The notes under the pieces were generated by a model, which saw nothing but the letters and a program-made list of their open reading frames with translations, was not told where the DNA came from and made no database searches. From NCBI GenBank assembly GCA_023333565.1, contig JAJKFH010000052.1:2842001-2906000 (forward strand): 64,000 nt of DNA. The letters run 5' to 3'. The position numbers and the translations under genes are program-made. Shown here piece after piece: positions 1 to 12,123 of this stretch; within the stretch, counting starts at the first letter, position 1; every line of letters starts with the position of its first letter. This stretch comes from Puffinus mauretanicus (Eukaryota; Chordata; Aves; Procellariiformes; Procellariidae).

Positions 1-2689
1 CTTACCCATCTGTTAACGTCTCTGTGTTAGCTATGTCCATTACATCTCTCAACATCCCACACACAGAGAATGCATCAAGAAATTAGGAGGAAAGATGCTT
101 TCTTTCCAGGCTGTTTTACAAGAGGTAATAAATGGAAGTATTCTGAAAGGCTCATGTTTTATTGCTCTTTCAAGATTTACAAGCAACGTGGTAAACAGCA
201 CAATCACATACAAAAGTCCCGTAGGCCTGGGAGCTCCTGTTTTAAAGACCAGCGATGTGAATACTCCTCAGCATGCCTCTGCTGAGAACAATGCCTTTTG
301 CACTAACAAAGCCCCCTGCGTCTGCTGGGAGCATGTGTAAGAGCCCACCAACCCTCTCTGTTCAGATTATTTACGGAATTCATGAGGTGATTCTCATTTC
401 ATAGGCAGCTCTCTTAAGGATGATTGGAAGAAACTATGGAGGATCTGGGTCTGCTGTCATTTATTGCTAGTGATTCACGGGGGCAACTTTTCACTTGGTT
501 GTGCCTCAGTTTACCGTGTGGATAGAGAGGAGCATTTACAGCAGTTAGTTATGATGAGGGAGGATCTTATTTACTATGAAATATATTAAAACATAACTAA
601 GAGGAAGAAACAAAAAAATCTGCTGAAAAGATGGTTTGTCCTCTGCAAGTACTCTTCTGCACAAACCTCAGCGTGAATAAAATCTGAATAGACAAGTATG
701 ACCATTTCCGATGAGGAAAAGGGAAATGATACAATCTGCACCTGTGTCAATGATCTAGTTCAATTTGTTCTTTGTCAGAGGCACCTCTGCAACCAGGCAG
801 ACACATTCTGTTCTGGTGCAGGATGTGACAATTACAGGACTAGTATTAATGCAGTAAATCAATACAAATCTACAGCAAAAGCTGTTCAATTTAAAAAACA
901 GTAAAAGACAGGAAGGCTTGACGTGGGACACTTGGTTTTCTTTTGTGAAGATAGTTATGGAAAAGTAATTTGCTGTTCCACAGGTAGCTTCCGGCACTGA
1001 TTTTCAAGAATTTTGTCTACGCTACATTTGGCATGAAACTTGTTATATTGCAAAGACACTAGGAAACAACAGTAACTCCTGAAGAACTAATAGCCAAGCT
1101 GTGATAATACAGGAAAGGGCGGGGGAAGGAACAGAGATATTTAGAAAGACCCAAAAAGAACAGTATTTTCCCACGTACAGAAAAGTTAACACAGAACTTT
1201 GCTAATACATTTCACATATGTTGGAGCCAGAGTTGAAGAGCTCTTAGCTTCTGTGACTGAAAACTGGAGTACGGTAGAAAATGAAACGACACTGGAAACT
1301 AAAATTCACTAGAGAGATATGTTTCAGGTTTAAAACAAAAAAGACAAGCAGGGGCTTTGCCAATCTGAACGAAGTCAGAGGCAGACTAGCATCTGGAGTG
1401 CAGAAAACCAGACCTACGAACTGACCGTGTTCCAGAGCGCAAAGACCAAAACATTCTGGCAGATTATCAAAGTTTGGATATAGCTTTGCTTATGAGAACT
1501 CTGTCCTTTGGCAGCAGCTTGCATTTTGGTTCAGGGTTCACCTGTGACGGCTGTCACGGCGGAGTCCATCCACCGTAAGGTTGAACAGCAACTAGGGACT
1601 CACCAGACTTCAGCAGGTCCTCCCCACTTCTAAAAATACACCAAACTGAGATTACATGGTGTCATACAACGCATCCAAAAAGCAATCCTTTTCCAGTTTT
1701 GGATCGGACCTTGATTTGAGCGCAAGCCTTCAGAGGTCTGAGAGGTGAAGGAGCAGATCTGCCATATGAACACAGGCTCAGCTTCACTGCTGTCACAATA
1801 ATCTGACAATCGGCAGGGGAGCAGCGGGGGACGACAGGAGAGACAGGCACAAAAAAAGTTCCTAATACAATATGTTTTTATATAAAACATTTTCTCAGGA
1901 AGCAGAAAGAGACAAGGAAACCTAGCCATTACTCACAAGAAATATATTTACGTTATCCACGAAGAATTTCAACAAACTTGCCAGCTTCATTGTATGGTCA
2001 GCTCCTCCTGCTGACAAACACGAGCTCAGAATGCACTTTTCTTCTGTACAGAATTATTTTTCTGTGACTGCTTGGAGAAAAGGATGAAGCTTTTTGCTTT
2101 TTTCTTTCCTCCCTTGCCCATCCAGAAGTGGATTTCACAGGGAAGACAGCATTTGCCGGCACAGCCAGCAGCCTTCCAGTTAAACAGATGTCATATAGCA
2201 AATCCACGTAAAACATCCTCCATCCACCTGTAGTCAAAAAAGGATACAGAGAAGCCTACCTAGCTTCCAGGCTGGTTCTGAAGTTTCATAAATGTGCTAG
2301 TACCAGGTGTAACGTCAGCCACCTCTGATCCAGAGATGGCAAGGCCCATTGCCTATCGCTGTACCTTGCACAGCAGATAACTCTCCACCACAAAAATGAT
2401 TATGCTTGGAGATGTGAGGCTCTTTTCAATAGAATTAAAAGTGGATGTGGCGATTTTCTTCCAAAAAGCACTACAAATGACATGGGATTTAGAAAAGTTT
2501 CAATGACAGAGAAAAAATGTCATGGTAGATCTGTGCAGCCAGAGGCGGCTGTGGAAAATGTTTCATATAGAAGAAAATCATATACAAATTTAAAAAAAAA
2601 AAAAGGGAAATGCAGGATTTACTAGTAAATTAATGTGTACCTGTGGAAAAGCCAAGAAAACTCCAGCTGAAGGAGTACACATGAGGAAA
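1..2689. other. Intergenic, no gene recognised
   Basis: Mixed-composition sequence with only short open frames (the longest about 100 codons) and no recognised protein. No named repeat was recognised. An A-run is present near 2591-2604. Confidence 0.5.
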
Positions 2690-3700
2690 CCCAGACTGGT
2701 AGCCTCCTGCCACGCTGCCCAGCCTGACGGCTGCTCCCCACAGACACGGGGGACAACGCGGCCGACCGCAATCCCACGGGGAGCAGCATCGCCTGTGGAA
2801 ATACACCACCAGAAGCACCTGAAACCCCCCTTGTTTGTACGCCGCATCTCTCACTCGCTGCTTACAGAGCCTTACGAAAGCGCGTTTCAACACAAGGAGA
2901 TGCACCCACAAGGAAGCAGCCGAGGCACCCAGGACGCCCGCCTGAGGTGTCCCACACCCCAGGGCAGCGCTCAGCATGGCAAACCTCTGTGCACCTTGTT
3001 TTCCTCAGCATTGTTTCCCCACCTGTAATCTCCTTTGCAGGCAGGACGGACTCACTGCTTTGCCCTTCGCAGGCTGTGGGAAGCGGCAGCGCGGCCGGGC
3101 CGGGGCCTCTCTGCGGTGGGCATGGCGGCACGGCGGGCGGGCAGGCTGCAGCACCCACCGTCACCAACGTCGGGTTCAATGCCACTTAAAAAGTGAAATG
3201 AAAGGAAAAAAGAGGGGGGGGAAAAGAGAAAAAGGGGAGAAAAGAGAAAAAGAGCCTCTCAGCACGGCAGGGGTGGCAGGCTAGGGGTTGGGCACCCACA
3301 GACCTCGCCGGCTGCTGGCCGCCATCTTCTGAGGGACCCTCTCAGTCAGGCTGAGGGAAGCCCAACAAGTCCGGCAACCCCCTTGCTGCGGGCATCTGCC
3401 GGGGGCTCGTCTCGGCGAATAAACCAGCCAGGGGTTGCCTTCCCCGCCGTCTTTCAGGTAGCCCTGGGGTGGCAGAGACGCGGCAGCAAACACCGCACCG
3501 CAAGAAAACCCCCCAGAAGTAGCGTTGCTTCGGGCTGGCTGAGGAGCCTGCTGCACAGTGCTGCGCGGCGGCTGCAGGGGACAAGGAAACGCTCCCAGTG
3601 CATTTCCAGGCACTGGAAATGGAGCTGGCCAACACCTCGGGGCCGCCGACGCGGGCTCGGTGCCCGTCGCAGGATAAAAAGCAAGCAAAGAATTTGGGAG
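2690..3700. promoter_or_regulatory. GC/CpG-rich block, possible CpG island
   Basis: Much richer in G+C and CpG than its AT-rich surroundings, densest at about 3080-3175 and 3390-3680. Contains GGCCGCCATCTT at 3317-3328 (AAGATGGCGGCC on the minus strand, matching YY1) and ATGGCGG near 3122-3128. Several overlapping open frames up to 161 codons are by-products of high GC; none resembles a known protein. Could be a promoter or enhancer of an unannotated transcript, or a decayed GC-rich repeat. Confidence 0.45.
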
Positions 3701-3869
3701 CACGAGCAACGGAGCGGTGTCATCAGGGCCACAGTGACCCCCTCAGCCAGCTGGATACAGGCGGGGCAGTTTGTCCTCTTGACGCCCTCCAAACTCATGA
3801 ACACCGACACAACTCAGTCAAGCCAACGGCCGAGAATGGGAACGTGCAGTTTTCATTATGAAGGTTAAA

Positions 3870-6800
3870 TATATTTCCTAAAAATAACCCCCTGTTTGGG
3901 GCTTTTAGTATCAGAAATAAATCAATATACACCCATAAAACTTGATTATAATTAGTCACACAAGTAAAATTGTAAGTGTAAATAACTGCAGCAATTAACT
4001 GAAATGCTTTTGGGACATTATTTCCCTTCTTGAAATTAAATGCAATTTGCATTTAAGGTTCTATTACAAAAGGTGTAAGATTGTAATCAATTTGGGTTAT
4101 TTTACTATACTTTACCTACTAATATCTTCCAAAATGATTTAAACATCTAGTACTTAAACACGGTTCTGATTAAAAAAAATCCAAACAGCTGACACTATTT
4201 TAATAACTATGGTTTTTGTTTTCTTGTAATCTATCTCTTCCTAGCTAAACTTTTCCATGCCCTTTCTTTTTATCATATGAAGACAACCTCACAAAAATAT
4301 ATTAGTTTCCATCGACTGAAATTACCTTCATAATGTCAACACCCATTCACTTCCCACATTACTAAGACTACTCGTTGTTCCCAGCACGTAGGAGAAAGAT
4401 CTTGATTGATTAGTTTCCAGATATGTGTGGTTATGAAGAATTTATGAGAGAGAAAGGAAGGCAGAAGTTTTACATTTTTCTGATTGTGCTGATGTTGAGA
4501 TTAAGCCCTAAATAAATCATAGTCATTTTCTATCAAGAATGCTATATCTTTGACAACATAGAATCATTTGAGTTTGTTGTACATTAAACACTCAGCATTA
4601 CATAAAATGCTTTCTTACACGCAGTAAAACATAATGTTTTATGTCCTGGAACCCAACAGCCACTGCTGAACCTATGAATAATTCTGGGAGAAAAACAGTA
4701 AGCTCCCTATGGTAAAGGAAAGCTGCTGCTGAAAAGAGCAGGATAAAGGCACAAAGTCAACCACCGAGGTGCTGAAGTCTTTCTCCAGCCCCTGCAGCTG
4801 AAATTCACTGCAAATGCTGGCTACTTGGCTGTCCGTGCAGCCGTTCAATCCAAACACATACAAGTAACAGGGAGGATTCACCATTAATTTCCATGTCCTC
4901 AGAGAATTTCAGTGCTCCAAATCATCGATACAGCTCAAACATTTTGCGAACCGGGTGTTGGGACAGTCCCAGTCCAAGGAGTGTCCCTGTGTATAGAGAG
5001 CTCAGATGAAGTCTACGAAGCAGGGTGTAAGCAGAAAAATTGCCAAAGCTCCATTTACTTGAATGGTTTTACAACAGGTTGATTGGCAGAGAACACGGCG
5101 TCTTATCAAGCCCTGCAAAAAGGACTCCAGTGTCACTCATATAAAAAAACCCGAAATGGGTTTCTATTGTCCCAATCGTTAATATTGCGGTGCCAGAGCA
5201 TAAACGGGAAGTTCGGGTTTATGATCCCACAGATATGAATGCACATGTTATGGAACAAGATTGATTTATTTTAAAACACAGCTATTAAAGCTCATAAAAC
5301 ACAAACATTCAGATTACATGGAAATACTTTTAAAAAGTCAGTGCAACTTCTACCGCAGCCATAGGAATGTTTTGAGATTGTGACAGAGAAGAGTTGGTAG
5401 GACAACAGGCAATCCATGGTTCATGATTTACAAATGCCTCACATAAAGCTTATTAAAAAGAAAAATCATTCCTGACCATTCCTCAGCAAGGACCGAGTGA
5501 CCTCAGTAACAGATTCAGCCTCAAGAAAGAGATTTCAGCTTGGTGAAACAGAGCGGTTTGTTTTGCTAACATGAGGCAACACACATAGGAAGTTTATAAA
5601 AGGGCTGTACACCAGAAGTATATACACAGAAGCACCTCTGGCAGATAAAATTCGTTTACAAAAGAAAAAGAGTACACACAGTAAGCATTGTAAGATGGAA
5701 TTAACTCTTCCAATAGCTCATTTCCCCCACTTTGACTGAGACATATATGGCTAAGTCAGTCTTAACTTCTCCAGAAAATAGAGCTGCCTAGAGTTTTCAA
5801 CTTTCTGGCTAAACACACTAAATAGAGGCTTAAAAAAAAAAATAAAGATTGAGATAAGGGTAAAAAAACCCCAACGCATGAGAAAGTAAAAGTTTACTTT
5901 ACGAAAGTTATTTTGCAAAATTTGCCCCCAGCAGAGCCTATAGAAGCAATAGCGTAACTTGCTTTTCCTTTTAGAAAATCAGGAAGACCAGTACAATAAT
6001 AAAATCTGCCGGTCGCATGAGCAGTGGTAATAAAAACTTCAGTATCAGTGCCTGCTTCGCTGTAACTTACTGCCAAGTTCCTGTCAAGAAAGCTGAAATG
6101 GAATGATTAACACATCCTGCACCCTCATTATAGAGCACTCAATTATCCCAGGATATTCCGTGGCAAATAGATCATTTTCAATACAACACTGTACCACGCT
6201 CTCTGCACTGCAAACTCTGTAAAGCTTGGCCAGCAGCGGTCTGCTTTTCTGCACCTGATCCTAATCCTGGGGTTCTCTTTGTTTGGTTTTCCTGTCTTCA
6301 AACTCACCTGGAAGGGAATTTAAGAAAAGGCAATGCTGTTATACCGATGCTCTTAACACTCCTGGGCTAGAATTTGTGTTTAGTAATTTGTATAAGAAGC
6401 TCCTTGCAGCGTGTTCTCAATAAACAGTGCCGTTTGTTCTTATTAGGAGGAATTTGACTGTCACTGATGACTTCTAAGAGTACTCTACCATCAGTAACAT
6501 TATTTCTAATACTGGAAGGACAGTACTTTCCTCTCCTCCTACGCCTTGCTCCTTTTCCCCTTTTTTTTAAAAACCATCCCAGTGTTATAAATGGCACCAT
6601 TACCATTCTTTCATAAGCAAACCAGCTATGCAACACAACCCTCGACTCTTAGAATTATGCCTTTCCTGATGGATTGGAGGAGTTATGGGAACTCAGATTA
6701 AATGGACAGAAGACAATTGTAAGACTCGAGACTTCCATATGTACCTATATATAGGCATACGCACACATATATATATACACATCAGTGGAAGTAGTAACAC

Positions 6801-9800
6801 ATGAAATAAAAGGAAATGGCAAGTACATTTCTAAAACGTAGAAGGATACAAGACATAGAGAGGATATTGTAATACACAGCTACATTGTACACAAGAAGGA
6901 GGGGAAGGTAGCTACCTTCACCTATAGCTGAAAGACTCAATCACATATAAATAAGCTTTTTGTAATAGCATTTACTAGATGCAAATTGTAAATCAGAATG
7001 CTAGCAGCATTCCACAAACTCAGCCTGCTGCTCCTGCGCATCATGTCGTGATAGAGTAAAATGGCTCCATCGATTATCAGTTCATTTGCTCTCTGCAAGG
7101 TGTTCTGGGACAGGGAGTTGGAGAAGTGGGGCAAAAATTGACCCAAATAAAATTTTTGTTAAAAAAGATGAAGATAAATAGCAAGCCAGCCTGGAAGAAG
7201 TTGTCGTCTACACAAACTACTATAATAGCGATTTATTTTTTTTAACTGATCTGTAACAATTTCCATTAGAAATTATTTTAAGTTCATATTTAAGTTTCAG
7301 TTTTCATCGGGGCAGAAGGCAGGGAATCCAAACACTCACAGCTAGTGAGACTTCTTATTGTGATGGGAGTTTGACTTTTTTACCAGTATGCAGTAATGCC
7401 TACTGGACTCTGAAGGTGGGTTCCTAGCACCTCCACCAGAACTAGCAGAAAGCCAAGGAATTCAAAGACAGCTTTGTAGGTCACACCGAAGGGCACTGCT
7501 CCCCCCAGACCACCGCTTTTCTAGAAAGCTGCTCTCCACTGTTCCCGTTTCCAGAGTCAGGCATTTGGGCTCCAGGCATCAACACCACTTTAACCCAAAT
7601 CCATCTGGAACTGTTTGTTAAAGCAAATGAAATCAAAGCGATTCATGGTGTGACTCTGTAAGCCTGGCAGGATCACCTATGCAGAGGCCGAAGGTCCAAA
7701 GTGATAGACTGAAGTGCACAGCCAGGGAATAACCTGCCACACGAGGGTCTCTCCAGCAGATAACTGCAAAGACTAGATGACAATACTAATATTCTGAAAC
7801 AAAAATTCAATTAGGGCCCTAAAAGAAATAAAGTCCCATATAGGGTACAGCACAGCACCCAGAAGTTAACACAGCCGCGTAGCACGCGAAGGGCATGAAC
7901 TCCTGCAAGCAGAGAGCAGAGCTTTACAGCCGCCCTGCTAGCAATTGCATCATGTGCTGCGACAAGTTAAAAGTATCTAACACATTTTTCAGGCTGGCCT
8001 TATAACATTTATTAGAGTGCTGTGGCTTTGAGGAAAAACACACGTGAATCACAAGGCTTTCAGTTAAACTGTGAGAATAGATAGCAGCAACCATTTAAAG
8101 AACCCCAGCAGAAATAAAGGTTGTGAGGACACTTGAAAACTGGTTCACTCGGGATCTATTCACTCGGAGCCAGGGCGTACAACTGTGGACGTGGAAAAAC
8201 TACAAATAGTACAAGTGACCTGCCCATAACACATTCTGGTTTTGGTAGTCCAATTATTTGGGGCATCTAAGTAGTAAAATTACTGGAAAATATTTGGTAC
8301 AGCTTGCAAGGGATTGTCAGCATAAGTCAGTTCAGCTAGGGTAGGTATTCTACCTTAAAAGTAGTTGTGGTAAAGGCAACTGTAAGCAGGTTGAAGGTCT
8401 CTGTAAATTGTGCAGGTTGTTCTCTAGCTGATAGGCCAGAGCAGCCAGCCAAAATAAATCTGGCCTCTCTCTGCAAGTATTCTTCCTCAAATACCTTCCT
8501 TTGGAGTAATCTTTTATTTTAAGCAAAATACATAAACAAACGAAAATAATATCAGTGTTTTACTATTGTACACATGAATCCAAAATACCCCTTATAATCA
8601 TCACCAAAATAAATTATTGTACCGGTTTGAAATGGTGGGAAACTTCAGTTTTCCTTTCATTCAGATGGAGAAGATTTTATAGTAAGACATTCCTCCAGAG
8701 TAGTATATATTTTCATGGATTCAGATAAAAGTTATCGCATATTTTTTCATATCAAGCTTATGTACATTAGCTTTAATACTGTGGGAAACAGAAAAAGAGC
8801 CTGATGAGAATCTTAAATGATCATTTTTATGCAAGAGAAATAAACAATGCCATTTCCAATGCTCTTGTAAGAGCCCCTTAAAACAACAGCTTTCCACAGA
8901 CTTCTGAAAACAAAAAAGCAGATATTTGTGCAAAGAAGCCTCTTTCTGTAGGCTAGTAACTCTGTGCAGCATTTTTCCAGTAAGCAGTTTACAGCTGAAT
9001 TATAAGACAGAAAACCCGGCTAAGAAAACACTCCTCTATCCCCCTTTTTGCTCTTTTTTTTTTTTAACCACAGAGCAAAGAAAAAGAAGTTTTGTTTAAC
9101 AGACTGGAGCGATCTGAAAAATCAGAGCTCAGGTTGCGTACGTGTCAGCTTTTCCATCGCTGACACTGTTTTCTTCAGCTATTCTGCATTTATGTTTAAA
9201 AGGTCATTAAGCAAGAGACAAAAGGTGAAGTGCAATGTTACAGATTTATAACCTGCCTGAGCACTTGTTGGACAAAGGGTCAATGCTGCCTTGAACACAA
9301 AGGCCTGGGTAAAGGAGGCGTCTGCTTTCTACCCTGAAACATCAAAGCCAGCAGCTAAAGGAAGCAAGACCAAACCCAGCTAAGAGTGAAATCTATTGGG
9401 AGGGGATATTCACATCTGTGTTCTACCCCTTACCTTCCTTTAATTAACTCCTAGTATTTTTTATTTATTTATTTGAACTCTACCCTTCTTCACACTCAGC
9501 CTCTCTTTTGCTGTATTCGACTGCCTACCACTAACATGGAAGAGAAGGCAACTTTAAAATATAGCGAGCATTTTTGTCCCAGTTAAATCAAGTAGGTTAA
9601 ACAACAGTCCAAGCTTCTTATCCCTACAGATTTTGTGCTAAAAGCTAATCTTTCTTCAGGTCACTCATAATTCTTACTTCTTTAATCTGCTGCTAGTTTG
9701 CCTTGTGCCTCATTAAGCAGTCAAATCTCTGGATTATGCCGAAAGTAAAATTTAATGACTTCTTTAATTGAGTCACTGTTTGAAAATATCATATACTCTA

Positions 9801-10470
9801 AAGGCAATTGTATTCTAGCTTATATTTCATTCATAATCATTTAAAGAAATATAATTAGATGGAAAGGTAAGAAGTTTAAACAGCCAGTGTGACTCTTTGT
9901 TCACATCTCATGGTCAAATTGGTCCTCTGATACGCTGCCAACTTTTTATCAAAAAGCTTCCACTAAAATTCCCTTTGTTACAAGTTAAATACTGGGGCTG
10001 CCTATGCTCAAAGAGGCTGTGGGCCCAGAGATTCATTCCCTCGCGTATGTCTTTTAAACAGGAACATTTTTATAATCAAAACTGAAGATAAAAAGGCAAA
10101 ACCACGTGGCAAGCAAACATTTACAATTCACTTGCTTGTGAGCAAGGTCATAAACATGAGCGTGCGCTAACGGTCAATGTGCATCATTTGGGTTTTCCTG
10201 TGTAGAATCCTTTCCTGCCCCTTGAAGAAGTGTGCTGATATAACGTGAATGGTTTTGATTAAAAAGTTTCCAAAGGGGTTTTATTCCATACTAAAAGGAA
10301 AACGTCAACAAAAATCTAATATTCTGTTCAGTTTGCTGGTAGATCACAAACGAAAACCTCCAGCACCTAGATGAAGCATTGAGCCATGATTTAAATTGCT
10401 GCATGAACATCTGGACATCAGAGCTTAAAAGTTCAGCCAGTTCTACCCTTGTGAGTTTGGAAATGAGTTC
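3870..10470. other. Intergenic, AT-rich, no gene recognised
   Basis: No coding exon or named repeat was identified. Short simple repeats include (CA/TA)n at about 6761-6782 and A- or T-runs, for example at 9052-9065. Open frames are 60-90 codons and look like chance. Confidence 0.5.
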
Positions 10471-10965
10471 AAATCGTAGGAGAGTTCAGGCTGGAAGGGC
10501 CCTCAGAGGTCTCCAGTCCAGCCTCCTGCTCAGAGCAGGGCCGGTGGGCAGTCAGACCAGGCAGCTGAGGGTTTTATCCGGGTGGTTCTTGAAACCTTCA
10601 CCTCGCAGCTGCTGTGTCAGCCTGTCCCCCTGCTGCACCGCCTCTCGGGGAACAAGTTTCTCCTTCTACCAGGTCAGAACCGCTCTCACTTAAATTTCTG
10701 CCTGTTGCCTCCACCTGCCCGCCTGGCACCACCGAAGAGGCTGGCGGCATCTTTGCAATTACCCCCTCGTCTGTCTTGACCTGGAGGGGGCTCGGGGAAG
10801 CAGGCGCTGTACTCTAGACGTGGCCTGACGAGCGCTGCGCGGGGAGGGACGATCACTTCCCTCAATTTACTGGCTCGGCTCCTGCTCACGAGGCTCCGGG
10901 TGCTCTTCGCCTTCCTCACTGGCAGGACGCTCTGCGGGCTCCTGCCGAGCTCGTTGTCCCAATCC
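10471..10965 (-). mobile_element. CR1 LINE fragment, old and diverged
   Basis: Antisense to the top strand. It starts with the complement of the CR1 3' end (ggctggaagggccctcagag, tccagtccagcctcctgctc) and runs through recognisable ORF2 3' sequence (gctgtactctagacgtggcc, gggacgatcacttccctc). CR1 is the main avian LINE. Many differences from the consensus as I remember it indicate age. The GC-rich frames here are by-products. The right border is approximate. Confidence 0.8.
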
Positions 10966-12049
10966 TGAGTGTGCTCTGAGGCTGCATCCAGCAGCACTCG
11001 TCCATCCAACCCCCACCGCTGAGCTCTTCCTCCCTACTCTTCCTCCCCACCTCGGGCAAGCCGCCTTCACGCACAAACCCTGTGTACGTTGTTCTCCCCA
11101 TGGGACTCGCCTGCGTGGCGCCGGCACCGAGAGCGGCACAGGGGGGCAGTTGTCACCATGTCAGTGGAGCGCTTTGGAGGAGGGTCTGTCTAAGTAGGGG
11201 CCAGATCTCTGCAATCACGTTGTTCCTTGCATTGTCTCGTTACTCCAAACATCGTAATACAAACACCGTTTGTAAGGCTTTCTTAATTTGCCACTGGTGG
11301 TGTTGGAACCTGTTTCTGGCTCTGAAGCAGCAGCCTTCCTTTGTTGTTATCCAGTTCTTAACTAACATGCTCTCCTCAGTTTTCCTGCAGTTCCTCATTG
11401 GGAGGCCAAGGTTTATTTATAATACATATAAATATTTTCTCCATCAAAAAGCTGCATTAAGTGAAGGGACAATTTTTAATCTGCAAACCATCTCAGTCAT
11501 CGCATGCTAAACATAAAGAAGGTTTAGATTAATACTGTGCTTTCTATATCACATTTCAGCAAATTTTAAACAAGATCAGCCGCGTACCCAGAGCTACCGA
11601 AATACCCGGCCAAGCTTCTCTCCGATGTTAAGATTGAGTTAAGCCTGTTGCCTCAAACCATTTCTTTGACTCCAAACATAGCCAGCACATAATCCACCAC
11701 CTTTCCCATTTATTTGTCAGTTTAGTTCCTTTCTTTTACCTCAGTCTGACCAAAAAAGCCTCAAATGGATGGTGTAAAGACAATATAAGTCACAAGATAA
11801 TTTGAGGAAATAAAATTTATAAAAGATTCAGTAAGGAGAAGATATGTATTTGCAGACAAGATCTGAAAGTCTAGATAAGATGACCTGGCTGTTACAGAAT
11901 ACTGTCACTCATAGTAAAATGAAGGTATTTCAAAAAGAAAATATCTTCATTTAACTTTTTTTTTTTAATTTATTTTATTTTATTTTTTAAAATCAACTGT
12001 ATCTACAAGCATTAGGGCATGCCCAAATTCAGTGACGACAGTGCTTTTA
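10966..12049. other. Intergenic, no gene recognised
   Basis: The first 200 bases stay GC-rich and may be further decayed CR1. A plus-strand frame of 142 codons at 11082-11510 has no recognisable domain and probably arose by chance. A T-rich low-complexity tract lies at about 11957-11990. Confidence 0.4.
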
Positions 12050-12123
12050 GCAGAAGGCTGGACTGGATCAACTCTTGAAGTTCCTTCCAACCTGAATTAT
12101 TTTAGGATTCAATAGTTCTATGC
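12050..12123 (+). mobile_element. CR1 LINE 3'-end fragment
   Basis: Sense-oriented remnant: ggctggactggatcaactct, ttccttccaacctgaattat, then degenerate copies of the terminal ATTCTATG repeat (ggattcaatagttctatg). Only the last 75 bases or so are present, as is usual for 5'-truncated CR1. Confidence 0.75.

Noticed and set aside
2633..3868. Cluster of overlapping open frames up to 161 codons on both strands.
   Set aside because: Frames on opposite strands overlap, none has a recognisable domain, and high GC removes stop codons; treated as a CpG-rich block, not genes.
10379..11139. Several overlapping open frames of 65-107 codons.
   Set aside because: Largely explained by a diverged antisense CR1 element.
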